Source: Brevundimonas viscosa (GTDB lineage: Bacteria; Pseudomonadota; Alphaproteobacteria; Caulobacterales; Caulobacteraceae). From it: a stretch of DNA of 64,000 nucleotides. Of the stretch, positions 1 to 8,469 are shown piece after piece; position 1 is the first letter of the stretch; each line of letters starts with the position of its first letter. Made by a program: the position numbers and the translations under genes. The notes under the pieces were generated by a model. The model did not search any database, was not told the DNA's origin, and worked only from the letters and a program-made list of their open reading frames with translations. The stretch covers positions 45,477 through 109,476 of the forward strand of contig NZ_FOZV01000008.1 in NCBI RefSeq assembly GCF_900116065.1, read 5' to 3'.

Positions 1-62
1 CATTCCGTCTGCCGACCAGCATGGGGCCGACCTCCCCCCTCAACCGACGCGCTTGGGCGCCA

Positions 63-86
63 CCTTCTCCCCCGGAGGGGAGAAGG
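63..86. repeat. Perfect 10-bp stem hairpin downstream of the M1 peptidase gene
   Basis: CCTTCTCCCC and GGGGAGAAGG form a perfect inverted repeat around a 4-nt loop, 15 bases past the stop codon of the minus-strand aminopeptidase gene. There is no U-run on either side, so it is either a non-canonical terminator or mRNA 3'-end stabiliser, or a REP-like dispersed hairpin. The window holds no second copy that would decide this. Confidence 0.45.
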
Positions 87-100
87 CGCTGCGCCGGCCC

Positions 101-2044
101 CTACGGCCGTCCCACCACGGCGTCGACCGAGCCGGTGGTGACCGGGTGATAGCCCGGCCGCGCCTCGGCGTAGATGCGGCGGGCGATCGGGCGGCCCCAG
201 TCGCCCTCGGCCCACAGGCTCTGGAACAGCGGCAGCACGAACTTGCGTCGGCCCATGGTGGTGAGGAACTTCTCCAGCGTCGGCACGGCGGGCTGATAGC
301 GGTGCTGCACGGCGATCTGCAGCCAGCCGAACACCACCTCGGCGTTGCCCTCATCGCGCAGCTTCAGGGTGGACTCGAGGTCGGCCAACTGGGCCGGCGT
401 CAGCCAGTCGGCGCCCTCGGCGCCGTCGGTCGGACGCCAGGCGAGGAAGCGCTGGCGCTCCTGGGTGGACCAGCCGCTCCACGGGATGGCGGAGGCCGGG
501 CCGCCGGCCACGAAGGCCGCCGCCGCCGCGTCGACCGGCACGAAGGCGTCGGACACCGGCGGGACCCAGTTCGACGGCATGCCCGGCTGGTAGATCCAGG
601 CGTCCATCATCAGCTGCCGCTCCAGCGCCGCGTCGCCGCGGACGAGATGCTCGCGGATGTCCTCGAGGAACAGTTCGGTGGTCATCGGGCGGAAGGCGTT
701 GCGCTCGAAATAGCCGGTCAGCCAGGCGTCGAAACGCTCGCGGCCGACGATGCGCTCGATGGTGCGCAGGAAGGACGCGCCCTTCTCATAGGCGACGTCG
801 CTCATGCCCTCGTCCGGATCGCGGCCGGCCAAGTCGAGCTTCAGCCGGGTGTCTGCCGGCGGGGTCGAGGCGAGGGTGTCCTGCAGGTCACCCCAGCCGA
901 GCGACTGGAGCATCAGGGCGCGCTCGGGACCCTCCAGCGCCTCCATGATCCGGTTCTCGAAATAGGTGGTGAAGCCCTCGTTGAGCCAGAAGTCGTCCCA
1001 GGTGGCGTTGGTCACCAGGTTGCCCGACCACGAGTGGGCCAGTTCGTGCGCAACCAGCGAGACCAGCGAGCGGTCGCCGGCGATGATGGTCGGGGTGGCG
1101 AAGGTCAGGCGCGGGTTCTCCATGCCGCCGAATGGGAAGCTGGGCGGCAGCACCAGCAGATCGTAGCGGCCCCAGCGGTAGGGGCCGTAGAGGCGTTCGG
1201 CCAGATCGACCATCTCGGCGGTCGGGACCAGCTCATGGTGCGCGGCCTGCAGCTCCGACGGCTCGGTCCACACCCCCGTGCGCTCGTCAATGGCCGCGAA
1301 GTCGACGTCGCCGACGCCGATGGCGATCAGATAGGGCGGCACCGGATTGGTCATGCGAAAGCGCCAGGCGGTCAGGCCCTCGCCGGCCGGCTCGCCCTCG
1401 GGCGTCAGCATCTCGGCGCTCATCACCGCCTTGACCTCCGAGGGGGCGACGATGCGGGCGTCCCAGGTCTGGCGGACGCCCGGGCTGTCCTGGGTCGGCA
1501 CCCAGGTGCGGGTCAGGATCGCCTGGCCCTGGCTGAACAGGTAGGGCAGCCGGCCGCCGGCGGTCTGCTGCGGGGTCAGCCATTGCAGGGCCGCGGCGTC
1601 GGGACGGGTGGCGTAGTCGATGACGATGCGCTGCGTCGCGCCGGGGGCGAGGGCCGGGAAGCGGATGGTCAGCGGCTGGCCGAGGAACTCGGCGGGAGCG
1701 CCGGTCTCGTACTGCAGCGGGGCGCCCGAGGCGTCGCGCACGTTGCGGATGTCGAGGTCGCGCACGTCCAGCACCACCTCGTTGGCGCCCGGGACGCCCT
1801 GCACGTCCAGCGTCGCCGTGCCGGACAACACCCTGGCCTCGAAGTCGGCGGTCAGGTCCAGCGAGACGTGGCGCACGCGGGCGATCTCGGGCCGGGCGTA
1901 GCTGTGCACATCGCGGACGTAGTCCACCGTCGACGCGGCCGAGGCGGGAACCGGGGGCATGTCCGACGCCCCGCCCATGGCCGCGCATCCCGAAAGCGCG
2001 GTCGCCAGCGCGAGCGCGGAGACCAGTCCAAGCGTGCGGATCAT
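101..2044 (-). CDS. M1 family metallopeptidase (LTA4 hydrolase/aminopeptidase type), lipoprotein
   Basis: 647-aa zinc aminopeptidase that removes N-terminal residues from peptides. The start ATG follows a GAGGAAA ribosome site. The N-terminus is a lipoprotein signal with lipobox ALSGC (Cys20), so the enzyme is predicted to be anchored in the cell envelope facing the periplasm. The M1 signatures are in order: the substrate-binding GGMENP motif near residue 305, the zinc motif HELAH at 333-337, and the downstream NEGFTTYFE that supplies the third zinc ligand. An alpha-helical C-terminal domain like that of leukotriene A4 hydrolase-type members follows. Length and motifs are intact. It is the last gene before the left edge and is separated from the upstream exporter by about 90 bases, so it may be transcribed alone or with it. 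Confidence 0.93.
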   Translation of the reverse strand: MIRTLGLVSALALATALSGCAAMGGASDMPPVPASAASTVDYVRDVHSYARPEIARVRHVSLDLTADFEARVLSGTATLDVQGVPGANEVVLDVRDLDIRNVRDASGAPLQYETGAPAEFLGQPLTIRFPALAPGATQRIVIDYATRPDAAALQWLTPQQTAGGRLPYLFSQGQAILTRTWVPTQDSPGVRQTWDARIVAPSEVKAVMSAEMLTPEGEPAGEGLTAWRFRMTNPVPPYLIAIGVGDVDFAAIDERTGVWTEPSELQAAHHELVPTAEMVDLAERLYGPYRWGRYDLLVLPPSFPFGGMENPRLTFATPTIIAGDRSLVSLVAHELAHSWSGNLVTNATWDDFWLNEGFTTYFENRIMEALEGPERALMLQSLGWGDLQDTLASTPPADTRLKLDLAGRDPDEGMSDVAYEKGASFLRTIERIVGRERFDAWLTGYFERNAFRPMTTELFLEDIREHLVRGDAALERQLMMDAWIYQPGMPSNWVPPVSDAFVPVDAAAAAFVAGGPASAIPWSGWSTQERQRFLAWRPTDGAEGADWLTPAQLADLESTLKLRDEGNAEVVFGWLQIAVQHRYQPAVPTLEKFLTTMGRRKFVLPLFQSLWAEGDWGRPIARRIYAEARPGYHPVTTGSVDAVVGRP

Positions 2045-2133
2045 CGGCGTTTCCTCTTCCCTTGTCGGCCGGAGCCGTTTCTTGCGCGCCGGACAACGCC
2101 CCGCCCGGCGGAAAAGATCAAGGGGCGAGGCGG

Positions 2134-3390
2134 TCAGCCGCCGGGCGCGCCGACGGGCTGGTGATGCGCGCGGAACAGCCGGCCCCGCTCGGCGATCAGC
2201 ACGAAGACCACCGCCGTGGCCCCGCAGGCGGCGATGCCGGCGGCCATCGGCGTGGCGCTGCCGGCGAACTGCTGGCCGATCAGGAAGCCGATCAGCGAGC
2301 CGGCGGTGGTCGAGATGAAGCCCTGGGCTGAGGAGGCCGTGCCCGCGATATGGCCCATCGGCTCCATGGCCATGGAGCCGAAATTGCCGGCCACGAAGCC
2401 GAAGCAGAACATGGTCAGGCCCTGCAGGATGGCGAAGGTCCAGATCGTCTCGAAACCGAGGGCGGAAACGAGGGCGTGCGTCGCCGCGACGGCGGTGAAG
2501 GCCAGCAGGGCCGAGTGCGACAGCAAACGGCTGCCCAGCCGCACGACCAGTGTGGCGTTCAGCAGGCTGGCCGCAGCGATGCCGCTGGCGATGCCGGCGA
2601 AGACCAGCGGGAAGGCGGCCTCGGCGTCGAAGACGTCGGCGAAGATCTGCTGCGACGAGTTGATGAAGCCGAACAGGGCCCCGGTGATCGCCGTCATGGC
2701 CAGGGTGTAGCCGATGGACTGGCGGTTGGTCACAGCCTCGCGGAAGGCGCCGCCGATGCGCCGGGCGTCGATCGGCAGCCGGTCCTCGGGATGCAGGGTC
2801 TCGGGCAGGCGGATGGCGGCCCACAGCATCACCGCCGCCCCCGCCGCGGCCAGCAGGCCGAAGATCCAAGGCCATGGCCCCACGGCCAGGATGGCCGCCC
2901 CGACGCTGGGCGCGAGGATGGGCACGCCGAGGAAGACGAGGAAGCTGAGCGACATCACCCGCGCCATGGTCCGGCCGCTGTAGCGGTCGCGCACAATCGA
3001 CACCGCCAGCACCCGCAGCGAGGCGGCCCCCAGACCGGTGCCGACCCGCGCCAGCACCAGGAGCTCGAAGGTCGGGGCGAAGGCGGCCAGGGCGCTGAAC
3101 AGCACATAGAGGCCGATGCCGACCATCAGAACGGGCTTTCGGCCGTAGCGGTCGGCGAGGGGGCCGTAGATGATCTGGGCCCCGCCGAAGCCGAGCAGAT
3201 AGGCGGTGACGATCCACTGCCGATCGTTCTCGCGGACTACGCCCAGCGCCTCGCCGATCATCGGCAGGGCGGGCAGCATGGAGTCGATGGCCAGGGCGTT
3301 GAGCGCCATCATCATGGCGATCAGGCAGACGAACTCGGGAAAGCCGGGGCCGCGCGGGGCGGCCGGCGCGTCAGGCGCGGCGGAGGTCAT
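2134..3390 (-). CDS. Bcr/CflA-type multidrug efflux MFS transporter
   Basis: 418-aa inner-membrane proton-driven exporter of the major facilitator superfamily, DHA1 (12-helix) branch. The first helix begins around FPEFVCLIAMMMALNALAID, with the acidic residue and LP pair typical of Bcr/CflA proteins. The conserved loop 2-3 motif GPLADRYGRKP is at about residues 76-86. An upstream in-frame start would add 14 residues, but the ATG at 3390 gives a normal short cytoplasmic N-terminus. It is divergent from the arsenate reductase gene, with about 140 bases between them. The substrate cannot be read from sequence; family members export bicyclomycin, chloramphenicol or sulfonamides. Confidence 0.88.
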   Translation of the reverse strand: MTSAAPDAPAAPRGPGFPEFVCLIAMMMALNALAIDSMLPALPMIGEALGVVRENDRQWIVTAYLLGFGGAQIIYGPLADRYGRKPVLMVGIGLYVLFSALAAFAPTFELLVLARVGTGLGAASLRVLAVSIVRDRYSGRTMARVMSLSFLVFLGVPILAPSVGAAILAVGPWPWIFGLLAAAGAAVMLWAAIRLPETLHPEDRLPIDARRIGGAFREAVTNRQSIGYTLAMTAITGALFGFINSSQQIFADVFDAEAAFPLVFAGIASGIAAASLLNATLVVRLGSRLLSHSALLAFTAVAATHALVSALGFETIWTFAILQGLTMFCFGFVAGNFGSMAMEPMGHIAGTASSAQGFISTTAGSLIGFLIGQQFAGSATPMAAGIAACGATAVVFVLIAERGRLFRAHHQPVGAPGG

Positions 3391-3527
3391 CGGGGCCAGA
3401 TGCGGACGGAATGTCGCAGGCGCAACCGCCACGCCGCGGAATTCGGCTTCTGAAACCCTACGTGACGGCGTGGTCGCGACGGCTCGCCCGGAATGCTAGG
3501 AGGCCGCTTCCCGCCGAGGAGATCCCG

Positions 3528-3941
3528 ATGTCCGACTTCCCCGTCACCGTCTTTCACAACCCCGCCTGCGGCACCTCGCGCAACGTGCTGGAGATGGTCC
3601 GCGCCGCCGGCCACGAGCCGGAGGTGATCGAGTACCTGAAGGCCGGCTGGACCGCGGACCAGTTGCGCGCCCTGTTCGCCGAGGCCGGTCTGACGCCGCG
3701 CGAAGCGATGCGGGAGAAGGGCTCGCCGGCCGCCGAACTGGGGCTGCTGGACGCCGGCGTCAGCGACGAGGCCATCCTGGGCGCCATGGCCGAGCACCCC
3801 ATCCTGGTCAACCGGCCGATCGTGAAGACGCCCAGGGGCGCGGCCCTGTGCCGGCCGTCGGAGAAGGTGTTCGACCTGCTGGATGCGGCGCCGGCGTCCT
3901 TCACCAAGGAAGACGGCGAGGTGGTTCGTCCGAAGGACTGA
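3528..3941 (+). CDS. arsC: Arsenate reductase-like protein (glutaredoxin-linked ArsC family)
   Basis: 137-aa ArsC-fold protein. The motif HNPACGTSRN places the catalytic cysteine at residue 14, and the later NRPIVKT...LCRPSE segment matches the arsenate-binding arginine region of the family. The expected reaction is reduction of arsenate to arsenite with glutathione and glutaredoxin. The ATG at 3528 is preceded by a GAGGAGATCC ribosome site; reading further upstream only adds a poor extension. No arsenite exporter or ArsR repressor is adjacent, so this may be a housekeeping ArsC/YfgD-like member rather than part of an arsenic resistance operon. Confidence 0.88.
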   Translation: MSDFPVTVFHNPACGTSRNVLEMVRAAGHEPEVIEYLKAGWTADQLRALFAEAGLTPREAMREKGSPAAELGLLDAGVSDEAILGAMAEHPILVNRPIVKTPRGAALCRPSEKVFDLLDAAPASFTKEDGEVVRPKD

Positions 3942-3960
3942 TCGGGCGTGGCGCCGATCA
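3939..3960. terminator. Bidirectional hairpin shared by the converging arsC and gspM stop codons
   Basis: TGATCGG (3939-3945) and CCGATCA (3954-3960) form an inverted repeat whose two arms contain the stop codons of the converging genes: arsC TGA on plus and gspM TGA on minus. The position suggests a compact bidirectional terminator or stabilising stem. There is no U-run, so termination itself is inferred. Confidence 0.45.
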
Positions 3961-4482
3961 GGAGTCGCCGCTTCCGCCTTCGCCCGGGCCCGGGCTGCAG
4001 GCTCCGGACGCCAGGCGCCCCTCCACGTTCACCGTGGCGTCGGCGTTCTCCACCACGCTGAGCTGACAGATGCGCAAGCCCCGGTCGGCCTCCAGGGCGG
4101 CGAGCCAGGCCAGGGCGGCGCCGCTGTGCGCCGAGGCGAGCTGGAAGCCGAGGCCGCCGTCCCGGTGCATGGCCAGCAGGGGGGCGAGACCCGCCGCCTC
4201 GGCGGTCCGCCGCACCAACGGCTCGATTCCCTCGGCTGGGGGCGCGCTCGCCGGCCGGGGCTGCGAGGCGAGCCGGGCGAGGTCGCGTCGGACCGCGGTC
4301 GCAGTCGACCCGGCCGCATGACGCCGGTCCGCGGCCGCCTCGCGCCAGTCGAGGGCGGGTCGCACCACCGCCAGCCACAGGGCGGCGAGGGCGAGAAGGA
4401 CGAACATGGCGAGCAGCAGGCGCCGCTCCCGCGCGGTGCGGCCTTCCCACCACTGGAGCACAGGTCCGGCCAAGCCCTGCAT
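3958..4482 (-). CDS. gspM: Type II secretion system protein M
   Basis: 174-aa bitopic inner-membrane component of the secretion platform. A short cytoplasmic N-terminus containing WWEGRTARERRLLLAM leads into one transmembrane helix (about residues 20-42) and a periplasmic ferredoxin-like domain, the normal GspM layout. It pairs with GspL. The ATG at 4482 is spaced six bases from GGAGG, which lies in the gspL tail; a GTG three bases upstream that overlaps the gspL stop is an alternative. It is the last gene of the operon and converges on arsC. Confidence 0.85.
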   Translation of the reverse strand: MQGLAGPVLQWWEGRTARERRLLLAMFVLLALAALWLAVVRPALDWREAAADRRHAAGSTATAVRRDLARLASQPRPASAPPAEGIEPLVRRTAEAAGLAPLLAMHRDGGLGFQLASAHSGAALAWLAALEADRGLRICQLSVVENADATVNVEGRLASGACSPGPGEGGSGDS

Positions 4483-5585
4483 CACAGTCCTCCGATGGTG
4501 ATGTCGCTGACCACCCGGCCGGCGTCGTCGAGGGTGCCGGTGACGGTCACCGCCATGCCGGCGCGGGTCATGTCGGCGCGGATCGCCTCCATGTCGGCAT
4601 AGGCCGGGTGGTTGATCGTCGCCTTCACCCCTTCGCCCGGCTCGGCGACGAGGATGTCGAGCTCGGCGCCCTCGACCCGTTCGACGGCCCCGTACAGGGC
4701 GGCGGCGGCGGCGCTGACGCCGCCGGGCGGCGGCGCGGTGCGCACCTTCTCGCGCAGGGCGGCGACCGGATCGGCGGCGCCGGCCAGCTCCGGGGCGCGC
4801 TGCACCACCTGCGCCCGCGCCTCCGCAGCGATCCGCCGGGCGGCGAGGTCGTCCCTGAGGGCGGCCGCCACAACGAGGATCAGGGGCGAGGCGGCCGCGA
4901 CCGCGGCGAGGGCCGCGGTCCGTCGCCAGCCGCCTTTCGCCCGCCGCTCGGGTTGAACGGCGTCGAGCAGGTTGAGCGGGGGATTTCGCGCGGCGGCCGC
5001 CAGGGCCCGTTCCACCGCGGCCGGATCCTCGAGCGGGACCACGGTCCGGCCGGCCGCGACCAGGTCGGCGAGGTCCGGCTGGACGGCGGCGGCGAAGCGG
5101 CGGCCGCGCAGGGCGAGGCTGTCGCCGAAGGCCACGGCGTTCAGCGTCTGCCCGTCCTCAGGCTCGGGCACGGTCACCACGTCGGGGAGAATCACGTCGG
5201 CCCGCACGCCGAGCGCCTCAAGGTGGTCGATCCAGGCCTGCAGCAGGGCGCGGCTGACCACGGCCGCCAGACGCGGCTCGCCCGCCGGAGCGGCGGGGCC
5301 GACGGCGACCGCCAGCCGGTCGAGCGGCGCGGCGACCGTCTCGCGCAGCGCCCAGGCGGCCGCGGCGCGCAGCTGGGCGGCGCTGCCCGCCGGCAGATCC
5401 AGCCAGCGCAGCGTGGTCTCCGCGCCCGGACAGATGGCGACGGTGCGCAACGATCCTGTCCCGGCGCCAGCGCCGTCCGGCGTCAGCACGCCGCGCTCGC
5501 GCACATGGCCGTCGTCGCCGACGATCAACCAGGGGGCGGGATCGTCCACCGACGGGGGGATCAGGATCAGGCGGATGGGCTTCAT
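4482..5585 (-). CDS. gspL: Type II secretion system protein L
   Basis: 367-aa protein with a cytoplasmic actin-like domain (roughly residues 1-220), which in the family binds the N-terminal part of the GspE ATPase. One transmembrane helix near residues 228-250 (TAALAAVAAASPLILVVAAAL, shown in part) and a periplasmic ferredoxin-like C-terminus follow. It couples ATP hydrolysis to the pseudopilus platform. Its start overlaps the gspK stop (ATGA) and its stop overlaps the gspM start, so the three genes are translationally coupled. Confidence 0.87.
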   Translation of the reverse strand: MKPIRLILIPPSVDDPAPWLIVGDDGHVRERGVLTPDGAGAGTGSLRTVAICPGAETTLRWLDLPAGSAAQLRAAAAWALRETVAAPLDRLAVAVGPAAPAGEPRLAAVVSRALLQAWIDHLEALGVRADVILPDVVTVPEPEDGQTLNAVAFGDSLALRGRRFAAAVQPDLADLVAAGRTVVPLEDPAAVERALAAAARNPPLNLLDAVQPERRAKGGWRRTAALAAVAAASPLILVVAAALRDDLAARRIAAEARAQVVQRAPELAGAADPVAALREKVRTAPPPGGVSAAAAALYGAVERVEGAELDILVAEPGEGVKATINHPAYADMEAIRADMTRAGMAVTVTGTLDDAGRVVSDITIGGL

Positions 5586-6562
5586 TCGTCAGGCGTCCAG
5601 CGCTGGATGACCGTTCGCACCGGGCCGTCGGCCGGGGCGTGCAGGAGGGCGGTGCGCACCGCGTGCAGGCCGCCGTGGTCGACGTCGATCCGGAGGTCGA
5701 AGAAGCGGGTGACGACGGTGAGCTGCTCGTCCGCGGCGGCCGGGAGCGCCGCGGCGACAGGGTCGGCCCGGAAGGCGGCGGCGTCGCGCCAGCCGCCGGC
5801 GGGACGCCGCTCGATCAGGCGCCGCGCCTCGTCCGCGCCGAGCGCGCCGTCGGCCAGCATGACCAGCAGCGGCGCCTGTTCCGGGGCCAGGGTGTTGATG
5901 TTGAGGAGCGCGGGGCGGGTGGTCGGCAGGGCGCAGACCCACGGTCGCAGCCGCTGGTAAAGGTCGGCGTCGACGCCCTTGATCGCGCGCAGTTCGCTGA
6001 CCTCGACCAGCATCATGCCGGCGGTGCGATAGGGATCGGCGAGACCGGCGTAGGCCCCGTCCTCGGCCCCGAGTGGACGGGTCTCGCCGTCGGCGTCGAG
6101 CCAGTCGACGAGAGCGTCCGCCGCCGCCCGCATCCGGCTCTCCGGGGCGCCGACGGCGCGGCCGAGGGCGAGGAACTGCGCCACGCCCTCCGGCCGGATC
6201 GTGAGGTCCTCTCCCACGCCCTGGACGACGCTGTTGAGGTTGAAGCAGGCCTGGCCGTCGCGGAGCGTCGCGCCGATCACGCCGCCCTCCACCGGGAACT
6301 CGAAGCGGCGGCCGTTCCAGGCCGGCTGGAGCGGCGTGCGCGACGGATCGCGCGCGGCCAGGCGGGCGATCTGCCGGCGGGCCAGTCTTTCGGCGCCGTC
6401 CGCATACCACTGCGCCTGCGCCTGCCGCTCGGCGTTGGTCGTCCGTCGCACCGAGAAGCGCACGTCGTCGAGCACGGCGGCCGCGACCGCCGCCATCACC
6501 GCCACCAGCAGCAGGACGGTCAGCAGGGCCATGCCCTCGCGGTTCTTCGGGCGCGGCGGCAT
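5582..6562 (-). CDS. gspK: Type II secretion system minor pseudopilin K
   Basis: 326-aa minor pseudopilin, expected to sit at the pseudopilus tip. The leader contains KNREG followed by MALLTVLLLVAVMAAVAA. As in known GspK proteins, the mature sequence lacks the Glu5 conserved in other pseudopilins. A large periplasmic domain follows, with the family's ACFNLNSV and LLNINTL segments. The start overlaps the gspJ stop (ATGA). Length is typical for GspK. Confidence 0.88.
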   Translation of the reverse strand: MPPRPKNREGMALLTVLLLVAVMAAVAAAVLDDVRFSVRRTTNAERQAQAQWYADGAERLARRQIARLAARDPSRTPLQPAWNGRRFEFPVEGGVIGATLRDGQACFNLNSVVQGVGEDLTIRPEGVAQFLALGRAVGAPESRMRAAADALVDWLDADGETRPLGAEDGAYAGLADPYRTAGMMLVEVSELRAIKGVDADLYQRLRPWVCALPTTRPALLNINTLAPEQAPLLVMLADGALGADEARRLIERRPAGGWRDAAAFRADPVAAALPAAADEQLTVVTRFFDLRIDVDHGGLHAVRTALLHAPADGPVRTVIQRWTPDE

Positions 6563-7152
6563 CAGGCCCCGCCCACCAGGAACAGCTGGTCCACGACGCC
6601 GTAGCCGTCCAGCGTCGCCCGCACCCGCACGGCGTCCGGCAGGGGCCGGTCGGGCGTCGGCAGCCAGGCCGGCCCCTCCGAGCCGTCGCGCAGGAAGCTC
6701 ACCGTCAGGTCGCGCACGCCGCGATACAGCACCTGCGGCGGACCCGGCCGCGCTCCGTCGGGATGGGTCGCCACGCGCCGCTCCAGACGCCCCTCGACCA
6801 GGCGGTACTCGACCCGCTGCAGCGACGAACGGCGCCGTTCGCCGGGATTGGTCCAGCCCGTCCGCGTCAGCGTCAGGACGGGCTCGCCCGGCGCCCCGGC
6901 GGCGACCATGGCGCGGGGCAGGGGGCGGCCGGTGGAGCCGCGCGCGCGGCGCGGCGCGGCCTGGCCGATGTCGGCGCGCAGCAGGCTGCGCATCCTCTGC
7001 AGGTCGGCGGTGCGGTCGGCGGCCGCCTTGACCGCGAAACGGTTGTCGATCGCCTGGCTGAGCACCGCGCTCCCGGCGGTCGCCAGCAGGGCGAAGATCG
7101 CCAGCGACACCAGCGCCTCGACGAGGGTGAAACCGGCACGGGGCGGGGTCAC
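6562..7152 (-). CDS. gspJ: Type II secretion system minor pseudopilin J
   Basis: 196-aa minor pseudopilin with a very short leader, TPPRAG, then FTLVEALVSLAIFALLATAG, the prepilin peptidase site and N-terminal helix. I chose the GTG at 7152 because it overlaps the gspI stop (GTGA) and puts the cleavage site immediately after the start. The longer reading to 7266 overlaps gspI in another frame and has no signal. It assembles with GspI and GspK in the tip complex. Confidence 0.88.
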   Translation of the reverse strand: MTPPRAGFTLVEALVSLAIFALLATAGSAVLSQAIDNRFAVKAAADRTADLQRMRSLLRADIGQAAPRRARGSTGRPLPRAMVAAGAPGEPVLTLTRTGWTNPGERRRSSLQRVEYRLVEGRLERRVATHPDGARPGPPQVLYRGVRDLTVSFLRDGSEGPAWLPTPDRPLPDAVRVRATLDGYGVVDQLFLVGGA

Positions 7153-7511
7153 GAGGCCCGCTCCACGAACAGGGTGCGATCCGCCGCCAGGCCCTCGTCG
7201 GTGGAGACGCGAATGTCGACCCGCAGCAGGTCGGGATCGTCGGTCGCCACAACCGTGCGCGTCCACGCCCAGCGACGGTCGGCGAGGGTGGTGGCGCCCG
7301 CGCTCTCGCCCTCGGACAGGGCCGGCGTCACCGCCGCCTCGACCGCCAGGTTCTCAGCCACCACCCCGCCCAGCGTCCGGTCCTCGACCCGTGCGGCCGA
7401 GCGGGTGTTCTCGCCCGAGAGGTTGAGCAGGGCCATGGCCGCGAGGCTGAACACCGCCAGCGCCACCAGCAGTTCGACCAGGCTGAAGCCCTGTCGCGCA
7501 GGATCAGTCAT
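7149..7511 (-). CDS. gspI: Type II secretion system minor pseudopilin I
   Basis: 120-aa minor pseudopilin. MTDPARQG precedes FSLVELLVALAVFSLAAMAL, giving a prepilin peptidase site with Glu5 and a hydrophobic helix. In the family GspI nucleates the I-J-K tip that starts pseudopilus assembly. It overlaps gspH by eight bases at its start and gspJ by four at its end. Confidence 0.88.
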   Translation of the reverse strand: MTDPARQGFSLVELLVALAVFSLAAMALLNLSGENTRSAARVEDRTLGGVVAENLAVEAAVTPALSEGESAGATTLADRRWAWTRTVVATDDPDLLRVDIRVSTDEGLAADRTLFVERAS

Positions 7512-7965
7512 CGATCGACACCTCGCCGGCGCCGTCGACCGCGACCGCGATGGAGCGGCTGTCGCGGGACAGCACGAGCCGAGCCGGTTCGGCTGCGCCG
7601 GTCGGATCGAAGGTCACGCGCAGCGGCGGCTCGACGGGGGACGCCACGACGCCGCCCGACCAGGGCTCGCGCCTGAACGGGCCCTCCTGCAGGGGCGACC
7701 ACCGCTCGCCGTCGAAGGCGGCGAAGGCGTAGCCGCCGGCCGAGGCCTCGACCGCCACCGCCCGGTTCGACAGGATGGCCTCCTCCCGCGCCCGCTGCAG
7801 GCGGGCGGCGAAGCGCTCGACGTCCTCGCCCACCGACGGCCTCGGGTCGGGCATCGACAGCACCACGGCGCCCGCCGCCACGCCCATGATCGCCACCGTC
7901 ATGAGCAGTTCGACGAGGGTGAAGCCGGCGCGCCTAGACCTGCCAGTTGCCGAGGTCGGCGTCAT
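7504..7965 (-). CDS. gspH: Type II secretion system minor pseudopilin H
   Basis: 153-aa minor pseudopilin with leader MTPTSATGRSRRAG, then FTLVELLMTVAIMGVAAGAV. I placed the start at 7965, not at the upstream ATG at 8163, because only the short form gives a normal leader. Even so it overlaps the end of gspG by 32 bases, the largest overlap in this operon. GspH links the tip complex to the GspG fibre in characterised systems. Confidence 0.87.
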   Translation of the reverse strand: MTPTSATGRSRRAGFTLVELLMTVAIMGVAAGAVVLSMPDPRPSVGEDVERFAARLQRAREEAILSNRAVAVEASAGGYAFAAFDGERWSPLQEGPFRREPWSGGVVASPVEPPLRVTFDPTGAAEPARLVLSRDSRSIAVAVDGAGEVSIDD

Positions 7966-8458
7966 CGCCTTCGCCTCCCTCGCGGCCGTCGGCGCCCATC
8001 GACCAAACGTCGAACTGGCCGCCATGGGCGCTGTTGCGCCGGTACTGGTAGGGGTTGCCCCACGGATCCTCGGGCAGCCGCCGGACGTAGCCGCCCTGCC
8101 GGTAGCGCTCGGGCCGGGCCAGGCCCGCCGGCGGGCTGACGAGGGCCTGAAGCCCCTGCGCATCGTCGGGGAAGGTCAGGTTGTCGAGGCGGTAGGTCTC
8201 GATCGCCTGCTCCAGCACGGCGATGTCGGCCCGGGCCTTGCCGACCATGGCCTTGTCCTGGCTGGGCAGGACGTTGATCGCCACCACCGTGGCCAGCAGG
8301 CCGATGATGACGATGACCACCATCAGTTCGACCAGGGTGAAGCCGGCGCGTCCCGCGGCGCTATCGCGGCGCGCGCGGCGCACCGCTGCCCGGGCGCGAC
8401 GGCGCAGCTCCCTGAAGCAGTGAGCCGCCGTGCGGCGAACGGTGGGGAAACGCTTCAT
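7934..8458 (-). CDS. gspG: Type II secretion system major pseudopilin G
   Basis: 174-aa major pseudopilin forming the pseudopilus shaft. The mature part starts FTLVELMVVIVIIGLLATVV and includes the family core LPEDPWGNPYQY and the C-terminal GGQFDVWSMGADG calcium-site region. It is odd in having an Arg-rich leader of about 38 residues before the cleavage site, where most GspG leaders are about 6-12. The ATG at 8458 has a good GGAG six bases upstream, so the long leader looks real; an in-frame GTG at 8383 would shorten it to 13. The gene starts 11 bases after gspF. Confidence 0.9.
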   Translation of the reverse strand: MKRFPTVRRTAAHCFRELRRRARAAVRRARRDSAAGRAGFTLVELMVVIVIIGLLATVVAINVLPSQDKAMVGKARADIAVLEQAIETYRLDNLTFPDDAQGLQALVSPPAGLARPERYRQGGYVRRLPEDPWGNPYQYRRNSAHGGQFDVWSMGADGREGGEGDDADLGNWQV

Positions 8459-8469
8459 GCTGTGCTCCG

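Noticed and set aside
53..2164. 703-codon open frame on the plus strand opposite the M1 peptidase
   Set aside because: It is an artefact of GC-rich codons on the other strand: low-complexity Gly/Arg/His-rich translation, no domain, and it fully overlaps a gene with intact catalytic motifs. The same applies to the long plus-strand frames at 9513-11375, 11396-13708 and 14210-16279.
101..3217. A 1038-codon frame that seems to fuse the M1 peptidase to an upstream Arg-rich region
   Set aside because: The upstream part is the out-of-frame reading of the MFS gene. The lipoprotein signal and ribosome site at 2044 define the real start.
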